A DNA stretch of 64,000 nt from GCA-2718815 sp963578105 (GCA_963578105.1 CAUZBP010000007.1:40604-104603); one strand, 5' to 3'; counted from the first letter of the stretch, positions 8,687 through 18,366 are shown. Numbers and translations are program-made. The notes: generated from the letters alone by a model not told the origin.

Positions 8687-9792
8687 TCATAGAACACCAC
8701 GCCGGGCCGAATGAAAAGAATCGCCCCCACTGCAGGTTCAGCACTTCGACCACTCAACTGAAATCCGTTGCCGTCCACCCGAAACCCAAAATCGAGCGAT
8801 TGGAATGGTACTGATTCACCTTCGAGAAATTTCAGCGTTTGCCGAGGTTGTATGGAAATGTGTTGGACCGCATTTTCCAACAACGAGCGACTGACGGTAC
8901 CTTGCTGCATGTGAAATTCGCCGCTGCAGACCAACAGACGATCGTCACAAACTACCAGGCGATGCACGCCAATACTGGCTTTTCCGCTCAACTTTTGAGT
9001 GAAGAGGTCTGTCACCAATTGGTCCATGTCCACTTGGTCCAATACAAACTCGCCTTCTGCCTGCCAACCTTCCTCTTGATGAAAGTCGGCGCTCACAAAA
9101 CCGTTGATCGTGCAATCTTCACCTAATCGCCGGACCTCTGGAAAAAAGCCCGTCAGGAGACGGCAGGGCAGGGCACTCCCCTGCGTATAGCATTGGACAC
9201 GTGTGAAGGGGGGCTTCGCGTCGTGCTTGCGTTCCCATCGTATCCGCGTCTCCTCCGCCATCTTGAAATCAGCCACACGAAAATCAAGTAACACCGTGGT
9301 TTCTTTTTGGCCGGGTTCGTATTGCAGATCGAGATTGGTCAAGCGATATTCTTTCTGGTCGGTCTGCAGCTTGATTTTTGCACCGTTAAGCTTGACGGAA
9401 ATTTGGTCCAGGTCAGGGCGACGCTGGAGACGACGATGCATGCGGTGGTAAATTTGGGTGAGCCGCTCACCGTTTAATTCGGTTTCGTCGAGCAGAAGTT
9501 GGCATTTTCCCGCCAGGTAAGTCATACGAATCTGGCCGATTTGAGCAAACACCGTGCCCGATTCCGGGTCGGTGATGACAACCCCTTCGGCCACGGATAC
9601 CCCCGGACGTGGGTGCCACAAGTTATCGACGGAAACCCCCATATCCAGTTCGTTAGAAAGGAGAACTTCCATTCTCCTCGTATAACTGGGTAGTTTGCGA
9701 GCGACGATCCGTGCTAGAACCAAACTCGTGGGAAGCAAGCAGAACACCACGAATGCCGATCGACAAATCCAGCGTCTGGTTGTGGGATGCAT
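8530..9792 (-). CDS. AsmA-like membrane-anchored protein of unknown function
   Basis: The protein has 420 residues. An N-terminal signal/anchor helix (FVVFCLLPTSLVLARIV) is followed by a long beta-rich part. Its opening lines (LLSNELDMGVSVDNLWHPRPG, VVITDPESG) resemble the start of AsmA/DUF748-type proteins, which are anchored in the inner membrane and reach into the periplasm. The C-terminal block PLPLVNLIRMLVPYQQFWVPATRE appears to be a conserved end. It starts 33 bases after aroC in the same direction, so the two are probably co-transcribed; no functional link to aromatic biosynthesis is evident. The last 19 residues (after ETELL) look less protein-like, and the overlapping frame listed separately leaves open a late frameshift. 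Confidence 0.65.
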   Translation of the reverse strand: MHPTTRRWICRSAFVVFCLLPTSLVLARIVARKLPSYTRRMEVLLSNELDMGVSVDNLWHPRPGVSVAEGVVITDPESGTVFAQIGQIRMTYLAGKCQLLLDETELNGERLTQIYHRMHRRLQRRPDLDQISVKLNGAKIKLQTDQKEYRLTNLDLQYEPGQKETTVLLDFRVADFKMAEETRIRWERKHDAKPPFTRVQCYTQGSALPCRLLTGFFPEVRRLGEDCTINGFVSADFHQEEGWQAEGEFVLDQVDMDQLVTDLFTQKLSGKASIGVHRLVVCDDRLLVCSGEFHMQQGTVSRSLLENAVQHISIQPRQTLKFLEGESVPFQSLDFGFRVDGNGFQLSGRSAEPAVGAILFIRPGVVFYEPMGNQPLPLVNLIRMLVPYQQFWVPATRETELLWFRLPRMSSTRSGNWTSR

Positions 9793-9825
9793 GCTGAACT
9801 TCCCTGTTCAATAGCTTCCGTCAGA

Positions 9826-10965
9826 CTACCGCTCTCTAGCCATCTGGTGAAACAATTGCCACCGAGCCTTCATTTCAGACAGACTATCCGAGCCGAATTT
9901 ATCGACTAAAGCGGCAGCCACCTCAAAGGCGACGACATTTTCAATGATTACGCTCGCAGCTGGTACCGCACACACATCGCTGCGTTCATAGGATGCCGAT
10001 TCCGACTCTTTACTTTCCATGTTGATCGATGGCAGGGGCTTACTCAACGTACTGATCGGCTTTTTCGCAGCCCGTACCACCAACGGTTGACCGTTAGTCA
10101 TTCCCGCTTCCAAACCCCCGGCGTTGTTGGTGGGACGCACGTAACCCAAATGAGAGTTCTCTCGTTGTTTTTCGTCGTACTCGATCGGATCATGTACCTG
10201 AGATCCGGGTCGTCGAGCAGCCTCGAAACCTAAACCAATCTCAACCCCTTTGATCGCCTGCACCGACATCACGGCCTGGGCAATCCTGCCATCTAGTTTG
10301 CGATCCCATTGGGCGTGGCTTCCCAATCCGAAGGGTAAACCCTCGACCCGCACCTCGACGATGCCTCCCAAGGTGTCACCCGCTTTCCTCGTTTCGTCGA
10401 TCAACTTCTTGATCTGTTCATCCTGATCCGGGTTCAGCGAATAGACGATACTTGAGTCACGTGTGGCTCGTTGTTGGTCTACCGTACCCGCTTGCGAATC
10501 AAAAACGACACTACCCAATTCAGCCACAAACCCGATCACTTCGATTTCAAACTCACGCAACAACTGCTTGGCAACAGCACCTGCCGCTACCCGCACGGTT
10601 GTTTCCCGAGCACTTGCCCGCTCAAGAACAGCACGGATGGGCCCCAGATATTTGACGGCTCCTGTTAAATCTCCATGACCAGGCCGTGGGCGTTCCAGAT
10701 CCTCGAGCCGTTCTAATTTGTAGTCGCGGTTGACCACCTGCAGTGCGATCGGGCTGCCCAGTGACGTGTTTCTCCAGATACCGGACATGATTTCCACCGT
10801 GTCCGTTTCAATCCTCATCCGTCCACCACGTCCATACCCCCCCTGCCGACGTTTCAATTCAACGTCGATACTAGCTGTTTCGATTTCAACACCTGCGGGA
10901 AATCCATCGACAAGAACCAGCAAGGTTTTTCCATGAGATTCGCCAGCTGTCAGATAACGCAACAT
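9826..10965 (-). CDS. aroC: Chorismate synthase
   Basis: At 379 residues this is the normal length. The family blocks are present in order: TAGESHG at the N-terminus, RRQGGYGRGGRM (the flavin/phosphate-binding Arg-rich loop), RPGHGDLTGAVKY, the second signature VLERASARETTVRVAAGA, and RRPGSQVHDP. The enzyme converts 5-enolpyruvylshikimate-3-phosphate to chorismate using reduced FMN, the last shared step to aromatic amino acids. Another shikimate gene, aroD, begins at the right edge of the window but is 53 kb away. The ATG lacks a strong ribosome binding site, but TAGESHG close behind it fixes the start. Confidence 0.97.
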   Translation of the reverse strand: MLRYLTAGESHGKTLLVLVDGFPAGVEIETASIDVELKRRQGGYGRGGRMRIETDTVEIMSGIWRNTSLGSPIALQVVNRDYKLERLEDLERPRPGHGDLTGAVKYLGPIRAVLERASARETTVRVAAGAVAKQLLREFEIEVIGFVAELGSVVFDSQAGTVDQQRATRDSSIVYSLNPDQDEQIKKLIDETRKAGDTLGGIVEVRVEGLPFGLGSHAQWDRKLDGRIAQAVMSVQAIKGVEIGLGFEAARRPGSQVHDPIEYDEKQRENSHLGYVRPTNNAGGLEAGMTNGQPLVVRAAKKPISTLSKPLPSINMESKESESASYERSDVCAVPAASVIIENVVAFEVAAALVDKFGSDSLSEMKARWQLFHQMARER

Positions 10966-11121
10966 ATTGGACGACCATTACGGTAGAAAGTTAAACGCAG
11001 CGGAACCGTAGAGACAACTGACAGGATGAGGTAACGAGAAGAATCCAGCAGAAGCAAAAGGCAGCCTCCTTTTCGATTTTAATCAGACACGTCGAAGTCA
11101 CCTAGTGCACTTCCGAAAAGT

Positions 11122-12085
11122 ATGCATCACCTAAAGAAACGCTGGTTTTTGATATGCCTCGCTGTGGCGGTTACACCTTTCCTGACCCACTGAAGGCCCT
11201 GGCCGAACTTGGAACCATACGCAACGTGGTCCTGGCATGTGTGCTATTTGTGATGTCATTGCCACTGAAATTTCAGAAAATTGCCAGTTCGATCAGACGA
11301 CCTGGGCCTGTCTTGTTGGCCGCCAGTATCACGTACGGCCTGGTACCTCTTTTCGCCTGGTGCCTGGTACCGCTCTTGCAAGAGGAACATGGAATCGGGC
11401 TCCTGGTAGTCGCTGCCACACCGAGCAACCTCGCTTCCGCCGCCGTCTGGACTCGACGTGCTGGTGGTAACGATGTGGTGGCCATGCTGATAAGCGTTGT
11501 CACCAACCTGTCGTGCTTTCTCGTGACTCCTGTTTGGCTCAAGTGGCAACTGGACGGGCAGTCCTTATGGACTGCCTGATGATAGATGTGATGAGCAAGC
11601 TGGGGCTGCTGGTGGTTCTGCCAATGATTTTTGCTCAATTGATCCGCTTGCTTTCCCCGATCGCTCGCTGGGGTACACTCCGGAAAAAACCCCTGGGAGT
11701 ACTCGCTCAACTCGGTGGGCTGTTGATGGTGTAACTGGGATCCATCAAGGTCGGACAGGAACTGTCAACCGCACCCCTGGGGAAAGGTCCTGAGACGCTT
11801 GACTTTGTGGGCATGCTGCTGGCGGTGGTAGTGATCCACTTGGCCATGGTCGCAGCGGGACACGGCTTGGGACGCCTGGCCGGTTTCTCCCATGCAGATC
11901 GAATTGCCATTGGCTTTGCGGGAAGCCAGAAAACGCTCGTGGTAGGCCTGCACGTCGCGGTTACCTACTTCGGAGGCTTGGCGATCTTGCCCATGGTGAC
12001 CTATCAAGTAAGTCAACTGGTTCTTGACGCCTGGATCACTGATAGACTACGTGAAAAGGTCGATCCAGAGTCTCCGGCATCCTGA
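11122..12085 (+). pseudogene. Broken SLC10/SBF-type (bile acid:sodium symporter family) transporter
   Basis: Three pieces of one membrane protein lie in sequence but not in one frame. The first starts at ATG 11122 (HHLKKRWFLICLAVAV) and stops at TGA 11191. The second, in another frame, covers roughly 11180–11579 (NVVLACVLFVMSLPLKF … LLVVAATPSNLASAAVWTRRAGG … LISVVTNL). The third, in a further frame, runs from about 11570 to TGA 12083 (LGLLVVLPMIFAQLIRLLS … FAGSQKTLVVGLHVAV … LPMVTYQVSQLVLDAWI) and is interrupted by an in-frame TAA at 11732–11734. Restored, this would be an ordinary SBF/SLC10A7-like carrier of about 320 residues. Two frameshifts plus one nonsense codon make a genuine pseudogene more likely than a single sequencing error. 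Confidence 0.85.
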
Positions 12086-12389
12086 CCCGGGAATTGGTTG
12101 GTGAACCGATAGCCCTTCGGCAGAGAATTTTCTCCCGAAGCGCTCACCACAGGCAGACGGAAACGTGCGACAGGTGAGAAGTGTTAAAACAGAACCGTCC
12201 TCACTGGATCAGCGATGGCCTACAGCCATTTGCGGCTGTTCACCCCGATCCCTCCCCGCGGCATGTCGCCCAGACGAGACGTACGGTTTGCAATGCCACA
12301 CGTCACTTGTCGAGTCGCAACTTTCCTCCTATACTATAGGCTTCCCTTTTGTTTGAAGTTCGGCCCCCTCTGGGAATGGGAATCAAGCC
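12086..12389. other. Intergenic region upstream of rpmE
   Basis: No gene. It holds the 3' flank of the transporter pseudogene and, near its right end, the rpmE promoter candidate listed separately. Confidence 0.6.
12307..12335 (+). promoter_or_regulatory. Sigma-70-type promoter for rpmE
   Basis: TTGTCG (12307–12312), a 17-base spacer, and TATACT (12330–12335) match the consensus well. A start near 12342 would give a leader of about 50 bases before the rpmE ATG. Confidence 0.5.
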
Positions 12390-12650
12390 ATGAAGAAAAA
12401 AATCCATCCGGAATATCATGAAACCCACGTGCGATGCGGCTGTGGCAATACATTTACCACTCGCAGCACACGGAAAGAACTGAAGGTAGACATCTGTAAC
12501 GCCTGCCATCCGTTTTATACCGGCAAGCTGAAATATGTCGACAGTGCAGGTCGGATCGAAAAATTCAAGAACAAATTCGCCGCATCTGGCTACGGCAGCC
12601 TTCAGCAGGGGAAGAAAAAGCAGAAGCCAAAGAACCCAGCCAAATCTTAG
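12390..12650 (+). CDS. rpmE: 50S ribosomal protein L31, zinc-binding type
   Basis: The 86-residue protein begins MKKKIHPEYH and has the C+ form zinc ligands: Cys16 and Cys18 (CGCGN) and Cys36 and Cys39 (ICNACHPFYTGK). The Lys-rich tail (QGKKKQKPKN) is longer than in E. coli L31. L31 binds the 50S central protuberance and bridges to the 30S head. rpmE, prfA and prmC follow each other here, a conserved bacterial arrangement that supports a translation operon, although 272 bases separate rpmE from prfA. Confidence 0.96.
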   Translation: MKKKIHPEYHETHVRCGCGNTFTTRSTRKELKVDICNACHPFYTGKLKYVDSAGRIEKFKNKFAASGYGSLQQGKKKQKPKNPAKS

Positions 12651-12922
12651 CCTTTTCAGAATCTTCGATTTCACGGTATGATCCGTGTTCTACAACTGAC
12701 GCCAAGCACGAAATGGGTACCTGGTTTCAGAGTGCACAGCAGTCAAAAGGTCTCTCTGGAACTCGTAACACCGCAGGTCTCCAGCGAATTAAGAGCAGTT
12801 TCTTTCCATCGATTTTCGCATGCCGGCTTGCAAAGCGTTTCGGGCTCCAACGCTCCGGTCGTTGCCATTGAACGACTAAAACAAGTGATCCCGTCTCCCA
12901 GGTACGGCAGAGGCTCTTCAGT

Positions 12923-14002
12923 ATGCGGGAAATGCTTGAACAGAAGTTGACGCGATTTAGTAAACTGGAAACCCAGTTGACCGATCTTGCTATCTTGGCC
13001 GATTCAACAAAAATCGCCGCCGTTGCTCGAGAGCACGGGTCTCTCAAACCCCTGGCTATAACCTATCGCAAATTTAAGGATTTAAGTCAGCAGATCAGTG
13101 ACGCCAAAGAAATGGTCGCAGGTGATGATGCTGAAATGCGCGAGTTGGCTCAATTGGAACTGGTCCAACTGAAGGAGGACCGAGAAAAATCGTGGTCCGA
13201 CCTGCTGGACATGACGGCAGGAGGCGAGGACGCTCACCGCAGGCGCTGCGTGATGGAAATTCGCGCCGGCACGGGAGGAGACGAAGCGGCCTTGTTTGCC
13301 AGAAATCTGTACGAAATGTACAAGAAGCATGCTGAACACAAAGGCTGGAAAACAGAATTACTGGCCGCCAGCCCCACTGAACTGGGCGGTTTCAAAGAAA
13401 TCTCGCTGGCCTTCGAAGGCGAAGGGGTGTACCGCGAATTGCAGTACGAAAGTGGTGGCCACCGCGTACAGCGTGTGCCCGAAACGGAAACCAAAGGACG
13501 AATTCACACTTCTGCAGCAACGGTCGCCGTCCTGCCAGAACCAGAAGACGTCGAAGTCAACCTGAAACCGGATGACTACCGAAAGGACATCTATCTCGCC
13601 AGTGGCCCTGGCGGTCAACACGTCAACAAGACCGCATCCGCTGTCAGATTAACTCACTATGAAACCGGTATCGCGGTCGCGATCCAAGATGAGAAGAGTC
13701 AACATAAGAACCTGGCAAAAGCGCTGCGAGTCCTCAAGTCGCGAATCTATGACATGAAGCAGCAAGAAGAACAAAAGAAACGTGCCAATGAACGCAAAAC
13801 CATGGTCGGATCCGGGGATCGCAGTCAACGTATCCGGACTTACAATTTTCCCGAGAATCGTGTCACCCACCACAGTATCAACCTGACACTCTACAAACTG
13901 GACCAACTCCTGGCAGGCAACCTGGAACCCATCACCAGTGCCTTGGTTGATTTCGACCGAGATGACTTACGCCGCTCGATGGGAAATCTTGACGATAATT
14001 GA
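12923..14002 (+). CDS. prfA: Peptide chain release factor 1
   Basis: The protein has 359 residues. Domain 2 carries the PxT anticodon tripeptide as PET (RVPETE, near residues 184–189), which reads UAA/UAG. Domain 3 carries GGQ in SGPGGQHVNKTAS (about residues 227–239), the Gln that positions water for peptidyl-tRNA hydrolysis and is methylated by PrmC. The PxT form and position distinguish RF1 from RF2, which has SPF. prmC, its modifying enzyme, begins 18 bases after the stop. I saw no programmed frameshift. Confidence 0.97.
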   Translation: MREMLEQKLTRFSKLETQLTDLAILADSTKIAAVAREHGSLKPLAITYRKFKDLSQQISDAKEMVAGDDAEMRELAQLELVQLKEDREKSWSDLLDMTAGGEDAHRRRCVMEIRAGTGGDEAALFARNLYEMYKKHAEHKGWKTELLAASPTELGGFKEISLAFEGEGVYRELQYESGGHRVQRVPETETKGRIHTSAATVAVLPEPEDVEVNLKPDDYRKDIYLASGPGGQHVNKTASAVRLTHYETGIAVAIQDEKSQHKNLAKALRVLKSRIYDMKQQEEQKKRANERKTMVGSGDRSQRIRTYNFPENRVTHHSINLTLYKLDQLLAGNLEPITSALVDFDRDDLRRSMGNLDDN

Positions 14003-14020
14003 CACCCGTTCTTCCATGAA

Positions 14021-14911
14021 GTGATGATGGACAATTCAGACTGGACCATTGGCAACTTGCTAGCGTGGACAACCGGATATCTCGAGCGAAATGGGTCGGA
14101 ATCACCACGACTGGATGCGGAGGTACTCCTGGCGGAAGCAAGTGGCTGTCGTCGGATTGAGTTATACACGACATTTCAAAATACTGCAGCGGAACCGACA
14201 CGTGTTGCCTATCGGGAGTTAGTTCGGCAGCGAGCCGCAGGTACTCCTGTAGCCTACCTGGTAGGTTACCGAGAATTTTATTCACACAACTTCCGTGTTA
14301 CCCCTGACGTGCTCATTCCCAGGCCGGAAACGGAATTTGTGCTCGTCGCTTTACTCGACTTGGTAAAACAACACCAGCAGGACAACGGGCCGATTGAGAT
14401 ACTGGACGTAGGAACAGGCAGTGGAATCTTAGCCGTTTGCGCCGCACTACATGTTCCAGATTCTAAAATCACGGCCGTCGACGTGAGTCCTACAGCCCTG
14501 AAAATCGCTCGAGTCAACGTGGCGGATCATGGAGTCGAGGAAAGGATCAATCTGATCGAGGGAGACTTGTTTTCAGGCCTGAGGCCAGATTGCACGTTTG
14601 ATTACATTATCAGTAATCCTCCTTACATTAGAGAGTCGGAGTGGGACATGTTAGCCCCAGACATCCGGGAACATGAACCCCGACAAGCATTGCTGGCGGG
14701 AAAACGAGGTACGGAATTGATACGCCGGTTGATCGACGAAGGCACCAGGCATCTCAAGCCACAGGGTTGGCTAATCACCGAAATCAGCCCCATGATTGCA
14801 GATGAAGTCTTGGCGATATTCGAAGAACACCCTGCGTTCGGTGCGCCTCGAACTGTCAAAGATCTAAGCCATCATCCCCGAGTTATTCTGTCTGCCAGGC
14901 AGGGATCGTAG
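14021..14911 (+). CDS. prmC: Release factor glutamine N5-methyltransferase PrmC (HemK)
   Basis: The protein has 296 residues. An N-terminal helical domain ends in YLVGYREFYSHNF, RPETE follows, then the class I methyltransferase core: the SAM-binding loop ILDVGTGSGILAV and the catalytic NPPY tetrad (SNPPYIRESE, near residue 198), which accepts the glutamine side chain. PrmC methylates the GGQ glutamine of RF1/RF2. It follows prfA by 18 bases. The reading frame opens GTG-ATG-ATG, so the start may be 14021, 14024 or 14027; the difference does not affect the fold. Confidence 0.95.
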   Translation: MMMDNSDWTIGNLLAWTTGYLERNGSESPRLDAEVLLAEASGCRRIELYTTFQNTAAEPTRVAYRELVRQRAAGTPVAYLVGYREFYSHNFRVTPDVLIPRPETEFVLVALLDLVKQHQQDNGPIEILDVGTGSGILAVCAALHVPDSKITAVDVSPTALKIARVNVADHGVEERINLIEGDLFSGLRPDCTFDYIISNPPYIRESEWDMLAPDIREHEPRQALLAGKRGTELIRRLIDEGTRHLKPQGWLITEISPMIADEVLAIFEEHPAFGAPRTVKDLSHHPRVILSARQGS

Positions 14912-15036
14912 CTCGTTAGGTGGCGGAACAAGGGCAGTACGACTTCAGTGGGCAGGTGGATTTTTTTTGCCGCCATACGGATCCTGTGGCCGGTTATTTC
15001 ATTGTGTTTGCTTGTCTCCCGTGGCAGTTCTGCTCG

Positions 15037-16260
15037 TCACCTCTCTTCGTAGATCGCTGATTCACAAGCCAAGCCATCCAACATTTTTTGCAAGTCGTCT
15101 CGAATACGGTCCATCAGAGGGTCCGTTTCAGCATCGCGATCACGTTGGGGACTGACTTCGATGGATTCGCCCACGTCGATAACCACTTTATAGGGCGGAT
15201 GGGGAGTCACGATGTCCGTCAAGTCTTCCTCCAAATGTTCAACGGTTTCAAGAACCCTGTCGACGCTGGTGGGAGCTCGCAAATATTCCTCGGGGTAAAA
15301 AGATAGCTGCTGAACCAGATAAATGCTGGCCAACTGTTTCCAGCGCCGGCGATGTTCTTCTCGACTAAGTTCGTTACGCGTCATTTCAGGTACAATTACC
15401 ATCCGTAGTGATTTGATTCGAGAAACCACTCCTTCTTTTTCTTTGGTTCCACCAAACCACTCTTGTTCGATCGGATTCAAGAGACGATCGATCAGGGCGG
15501 ACCGACGGTCCCTGAGACTACCCTTTTGTTCGGAACCAAAGTATTCAATTTCTTTGAGTGACAGCAAGGCACCTCCAATCCGCACAATCCGTTGAATCAG
15601 GGGCAATTCGGTCGCCAACTGCCAGGTCAGACGTTCTTCGATGGAAGACAGGGTAGGCTCGACTGCCTCCAGCAAATCACCCTGATAAAAATATTTGATG
15701 GCAACTGGATGGACAACTACTTTACCTGCAGCATGTGACTTCAGTCGTCTCTTGGCAGCAGTGCGGGCGATGAACGAAACGCCATCCAAAAAATGTTGTA
15801 GCTGGTCATTGATCCGGGTGGTCGCGCCTTCTGGGAAAATAATCAGCGGGCGTTCAGCTGTCTGTAAAATGCTGATCGCTGTATTGACCGCTTGTCTATC
15901 TACTCCTTCTCGATTGACACTGAATCCCCCCATTTTCTGAATAGCAAAAGCACTGAAACGATCCTGATTATACAGATGCCAACTGGCCATGGCGTAAACA
16001 TGAGTTCGCAATTCACGCGCGGGGAACCCCATCACGATAGGATCTGAAGGACGGCTATGATTGGGGGTTAACAAGATGCCGTGGCCCGCAGCCAGCGACG
16101 CTTCGAGCCGCTTCAGATTTCGACATTCATGTTGTACCACTCCGTGTGAGCGGCGGAGCCAACGGTCGATGAGTCGAAAAGTCTGGACGAAACTTGGCCA
16201 CCAGTTGCCTCGATGAGGCGGAATAAATTTGTAAGGCTTCTCAATGACAATGTTCTGCAT
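15037..16260 (-). CDS. PlsC-type lysophospholipid/glycerophosphate acyltransferase
   Basis: The 407-residue protein carries the acyltransferase motifs: NHSRPSDP (the NHxxxxD catalytic His-Asp box, residues about 67–74) and FPEGATTR (the phosphate-binding EGxxxR box). No long membrane helix is obvious, so it is probably peripheral. The C-terminal 200 residues go beyond the catalytic core and are charged and alpha-helical; I do not recognise them. Members acylate 1-acylglycerol-3-phosphate or related substrates in phospholipid synthesis or remodelling. It stands alone, convergent with prmC and divergent from the recombinase, so the substrate cannot be deduced from context. Confidence 0.88.
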   Translation of the reverse strand: MQNIVIEKPYKFIPPHRGNWWPSFVQTFRLIDRWLRRSHGVVQHECRNLKRLEASLAAGHGILLTPNHSRPSDPIVMGFPARELRTHVYAMASWHLYNQDRFSAFAIQKMGGFSVNREGVDRQAVNTAISILQTAERPLIIFPEGATTRINDQLQHFLDGVSFIARTAAKRRLKSHAAGKVVVHPVAIKYFYQGDLLEAVEPTLSSIEERLTWQLATELPLIQRIVRIGGALLSLKEIEYFGSEQKGSLRDRRSALIDRLLNPIEQEWFGGTKEKEGVVSRIKSLRMVIVPEMTRNELSREEHRRRWKQLASIYLVQQLSFYPEEYLRAPTSVDRVLETVEHLEEDLTDIVTPHPPYKVVIDVGESIEVSPQRDRDAETDPLMDRIRDDLQKMLDGLACESAIYEER

Positions 16261-16414
16261 TTTAGGGGTCCTGATCCTGTCAACCGCTACGAATGCTTCA
16301 TTTTAATTACAAGTTTTCAAGTTCCTTATCCTTCGGCTGACTCAAGTTGAATCCTCAACGACATTCCACCCGAATTCTTCCGTAGACACCATTCACCTCG
16401 CGGAGACAGAGAAC

Positions 16415-17359
16415 TTGACAACTAGACCGCGCAGGAAAGTCATTCGGGTGGTTCCACGCCAGCACGGCAATGAAGCTCAACGCTGGACAGAAGCTTTCGG
16501 CAATTATCTACTGAGTGAATGCCATCTGGCCCGGAACACCGTCGCTGCCTACGCTCGTGACCTACGCCGTTTTAGCAAGTGGCTGGGAAAACGACAACTT
16601 GCCAACCTGACCATTCAGCAATTGTCGGAATACGCAGCTTGGCTACACGACCAGGAACTGGCAACCGCGAGTATTGCACGACACATCGTTTCGTTAAAGG
16701 TCTTTTTCCGCTATCTTCAACTTGAGGGAATTCTACAGCAGAATCTTGCTGAATTACTGGGTAGCCAAAAACTTTGGCAGCGGATACCCAGCGTGATGTC
16801 TCCTCAAGATGTTCCCAAATTTCTGGCGGCCCCCAATGCGCAGGACCCGTTGCGACTCCGAGACCGGGCTACGCTGGAATTGCTCTATGCTACCGGTTGT
16901 CGTGCCTCGGAAATCTCGTCTCTCAAAGTCCGTGACGTACACCTGGACGAGCGTTACTGCCTTTGTCATGGCAAGGGCAACAAACAGCGACTCGTGCCGT
17001 TCGGAAAGCCAGCACGGGAAGCGGTACGGCGATATCTGAGAATCGAACGTCCAGCGTTGGTCGCCTCTGCCGGGACGCAACCTGCCTGGCTACTGTTGTC
17101 ACGACGAGGCAAAAAATTGAGACGGGAAGCTATCTGGGAACTGGTCAAAAAATACGCGGCTCGCGTGGGTCCTTCTGATCCCATCAGCCCCCACACCTTG
17201 CGACACAGTTTCGCCACGCACCTGTTGTCAGGAGGAGCCGATCTGCGGCAAGTCCAAGAAATGCTCGGGCACGCAAGCATCGCCACTACTCAAATCTATA
17301 CTCATGTCGATCAGTCACGTCTGAAACACGTCCACCAGCAATTCCATCCGCGAGCTTAG
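16415..17359 (+). CDS. xerD: Tyrosine recombinase XerC/XerD
   Basis: The protein has 314 residues. An N-terminal SAM-like core-binding domain is followed by the catalytic domain with the Arg of GCRASEI, the Lys in GKGNKQRLVPF, HTLRHSFATHLL, LGHASIATTQIYTH and the nucleophilic Tyr in IYTHVDQ. This is the chromosome-dimer resolution recombinase family acting at dif with FtsK. TTG is used as the start, with GGAG a short way upstream; no better codon is available. XerC and XerD cannot be told apart from the sequence alone, so the symbol is provisional. No phage or integron genes adjoin it, so a housekeeping role is likely. Confidence 0.9.
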   Translation: MTTRPRRKVIRVVPRQHGNEAQRWTEAFGNYLLSECHLARNTVAAYARDLRRFSKWLGKRQLANLTIQQLSEYAAWLHDQELATASIARHIVSLKVFFRYLQLEGILQQNLAELLGSQKLWQRIPSVMSPQDVPKFLAAPNAQDPLRLRDRATLELLYATGCRASEISSLKVRDVHLDERYCLCHGKGNKQRLVPFGKPAREAVRRYLRIERPALVASAGTQPAWLLLSRRGKKLRREAIWELVKKYAARVGPSDPISPHTLRHSFATHLLSGGADLRQVQEMLGHASIATTQIYTHVDQSRLKHVHQQFHPRA

Positions 17360-17423
17360 TCATTCCCGGAGAGATCGGGAAGGAACTCGCCGTAAATTTC
17401 TTCAGACATCCATCGGTTCCATT

Positions 17424-17927
17424 TCACCCGCTATCAGTCTGCTGAGCAGGTCGAGAGAAACTGATTTTCTCGATCAGCTTCACGATGTTGCCATCTTCCG
17501 AAATTTTTCCCGTTACGGCAGTGATCGCCTGAATGACATGTCGGTAGTGCAAGTCGAAGTCGCAAGTAAATTTAGCCTCCATGTCTTCTACACTGTTTTG
17601 AGCCCCCTGCGAACCAGCAAGCTGCAGCACCTCGGCATGAAGTTCGTCAAAAGGATCATCACTCTCCAACTTATGATCGTTGAAATAAACTCCAGACAAT
17701 TCCCCGGTTTGATAAGCGGTCAGTCGAACATCCAGTCTCAATATGGTGTCATCCACGGGTCCTTGATTTACATTCGAAAGCGGCATTTTGATGTTAAAAT
17801 CACCTTCTAGTGTGACTATTTTGAACGACATCATGAAGAAGACAAGCAGTTGAAATACGATGTCGACCATCGGTGTCATCTGTAGTCCGGTATCTTCAGC
17901 GTCTGTCGCGCGATTGCGGATTTTCAT
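17424..17927 (-). CDS. exbD: ExbD/TolR-type biopolymer transport protein (second copy)
   Basis: The 167-residue protein has the ExbD/TolR layout: a short cytoplasmic N-terminus, one helix starting QMTPMVDIVFQLLVFFMM with the proton-carrying Asp near residue 22, and a periplasmic domain. The start ATG overlaps the stop of the preceding exbD as ATGA, so the two are translationally coupled. The periplasmic domain is longer than in the first copy and has a Cys (FTCDFDLHYRHV). It is the last gene of the minus-strand operon. Confidence 0.9.
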   Translation of the reverse strand: MKIRNRATDAEDTGLQMTPMVDIVFQLLVFFMMSFKIVTLEGDFNIKMPLSNVNQGPVDDTILRLDVRLTAYQTGELSGVYFNDHKLESDDPFDELHAEVLQLAGSQGAQNSVEDMEAKFTCDFDLHYRHVIQAITAVTGKISEDGNIVKLIEKISFSRPAQQTDSG

Positions 17928-18361
17928 AGCTGTTCCTGTTCGGCGCGCAGAGCAAATTTTTCAAAGCCCACTTCCTGGCATACCTCCACGAGTTTCTGTA
18001 CAAGACCCGTTTTAGCGACTTTGTCGGCACGAATGATGACTGTCGCGTCCGCCGCAGACTTCTCTTGGTACTCCAGAAATTGCTTCTCACTGGTCAATTT
18101 AGACTTCACATCATCGATCGTCCACTCTTCACCGCCGATGATGACCTGGCCGTCTTTGGTCAACTGAAGGGTAATCGGAATGTTTAGCGCGGTATCGGGT
18201 GGCTTGGCAAGAACGCTGGAGGGTAACTGAATGCGCTGGTCGGGGTCTGTATCTGTGAAGTTGATCAACACCATGAAAAACGCGATCAACTGAAAAGTCA
18301 TGTCGATCATCGGTGTCAAATCGCCTTCATGGACTGTCGTCTTTTGATTCTTGATACGCAT
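17924..18361 (-). CDS. exbD: ExbD/TolR-type biopolymer transport protein (first copy)
   Basis: The 145-residue protein has the core DLTPMIDMTFQLIAFFMVL, with the conserved membrane Asp near residue 20, followed by a periplasmic domain ending in the typical TVIIRADKVAKTGLVQKLVEVCQ block. It starts five bases after the exbB stop. Two non-identical ExbD copies behind one ExbB suggest a mixed ExbD dimer inside an ExbB pentamer, or alternative partners; this is inference. Confidence 0.92.
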   Translation of the reverse strand: MRIKNQKTTVHEGDLTPMIDMTFQLIAFFMVLINFTDTDPDQRIQLPSSVLAKPPDTALNIPITLQLTKDGQVIIGGEEWTIDDVKSKLTSEKQFLEYQEKSAADATVIIRADKVAKTGLVQKLVEVCQEVGFEKFALRAEQEQL

Positions 18362-18366
18362 GGGAC

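Noticed and set aside
12678..12950. Plus-strand 90-codon frame between rpmE and prfA
   Set aside because: No ribosome binding site, runs into prfA in a different phase, and the sequence has no protein character.
17363..17381. Terminator between xerD and exbD
   Set aside because: TTCCCG/CGGGAA makes only a six-pair stem, with no T-tract on either strand.
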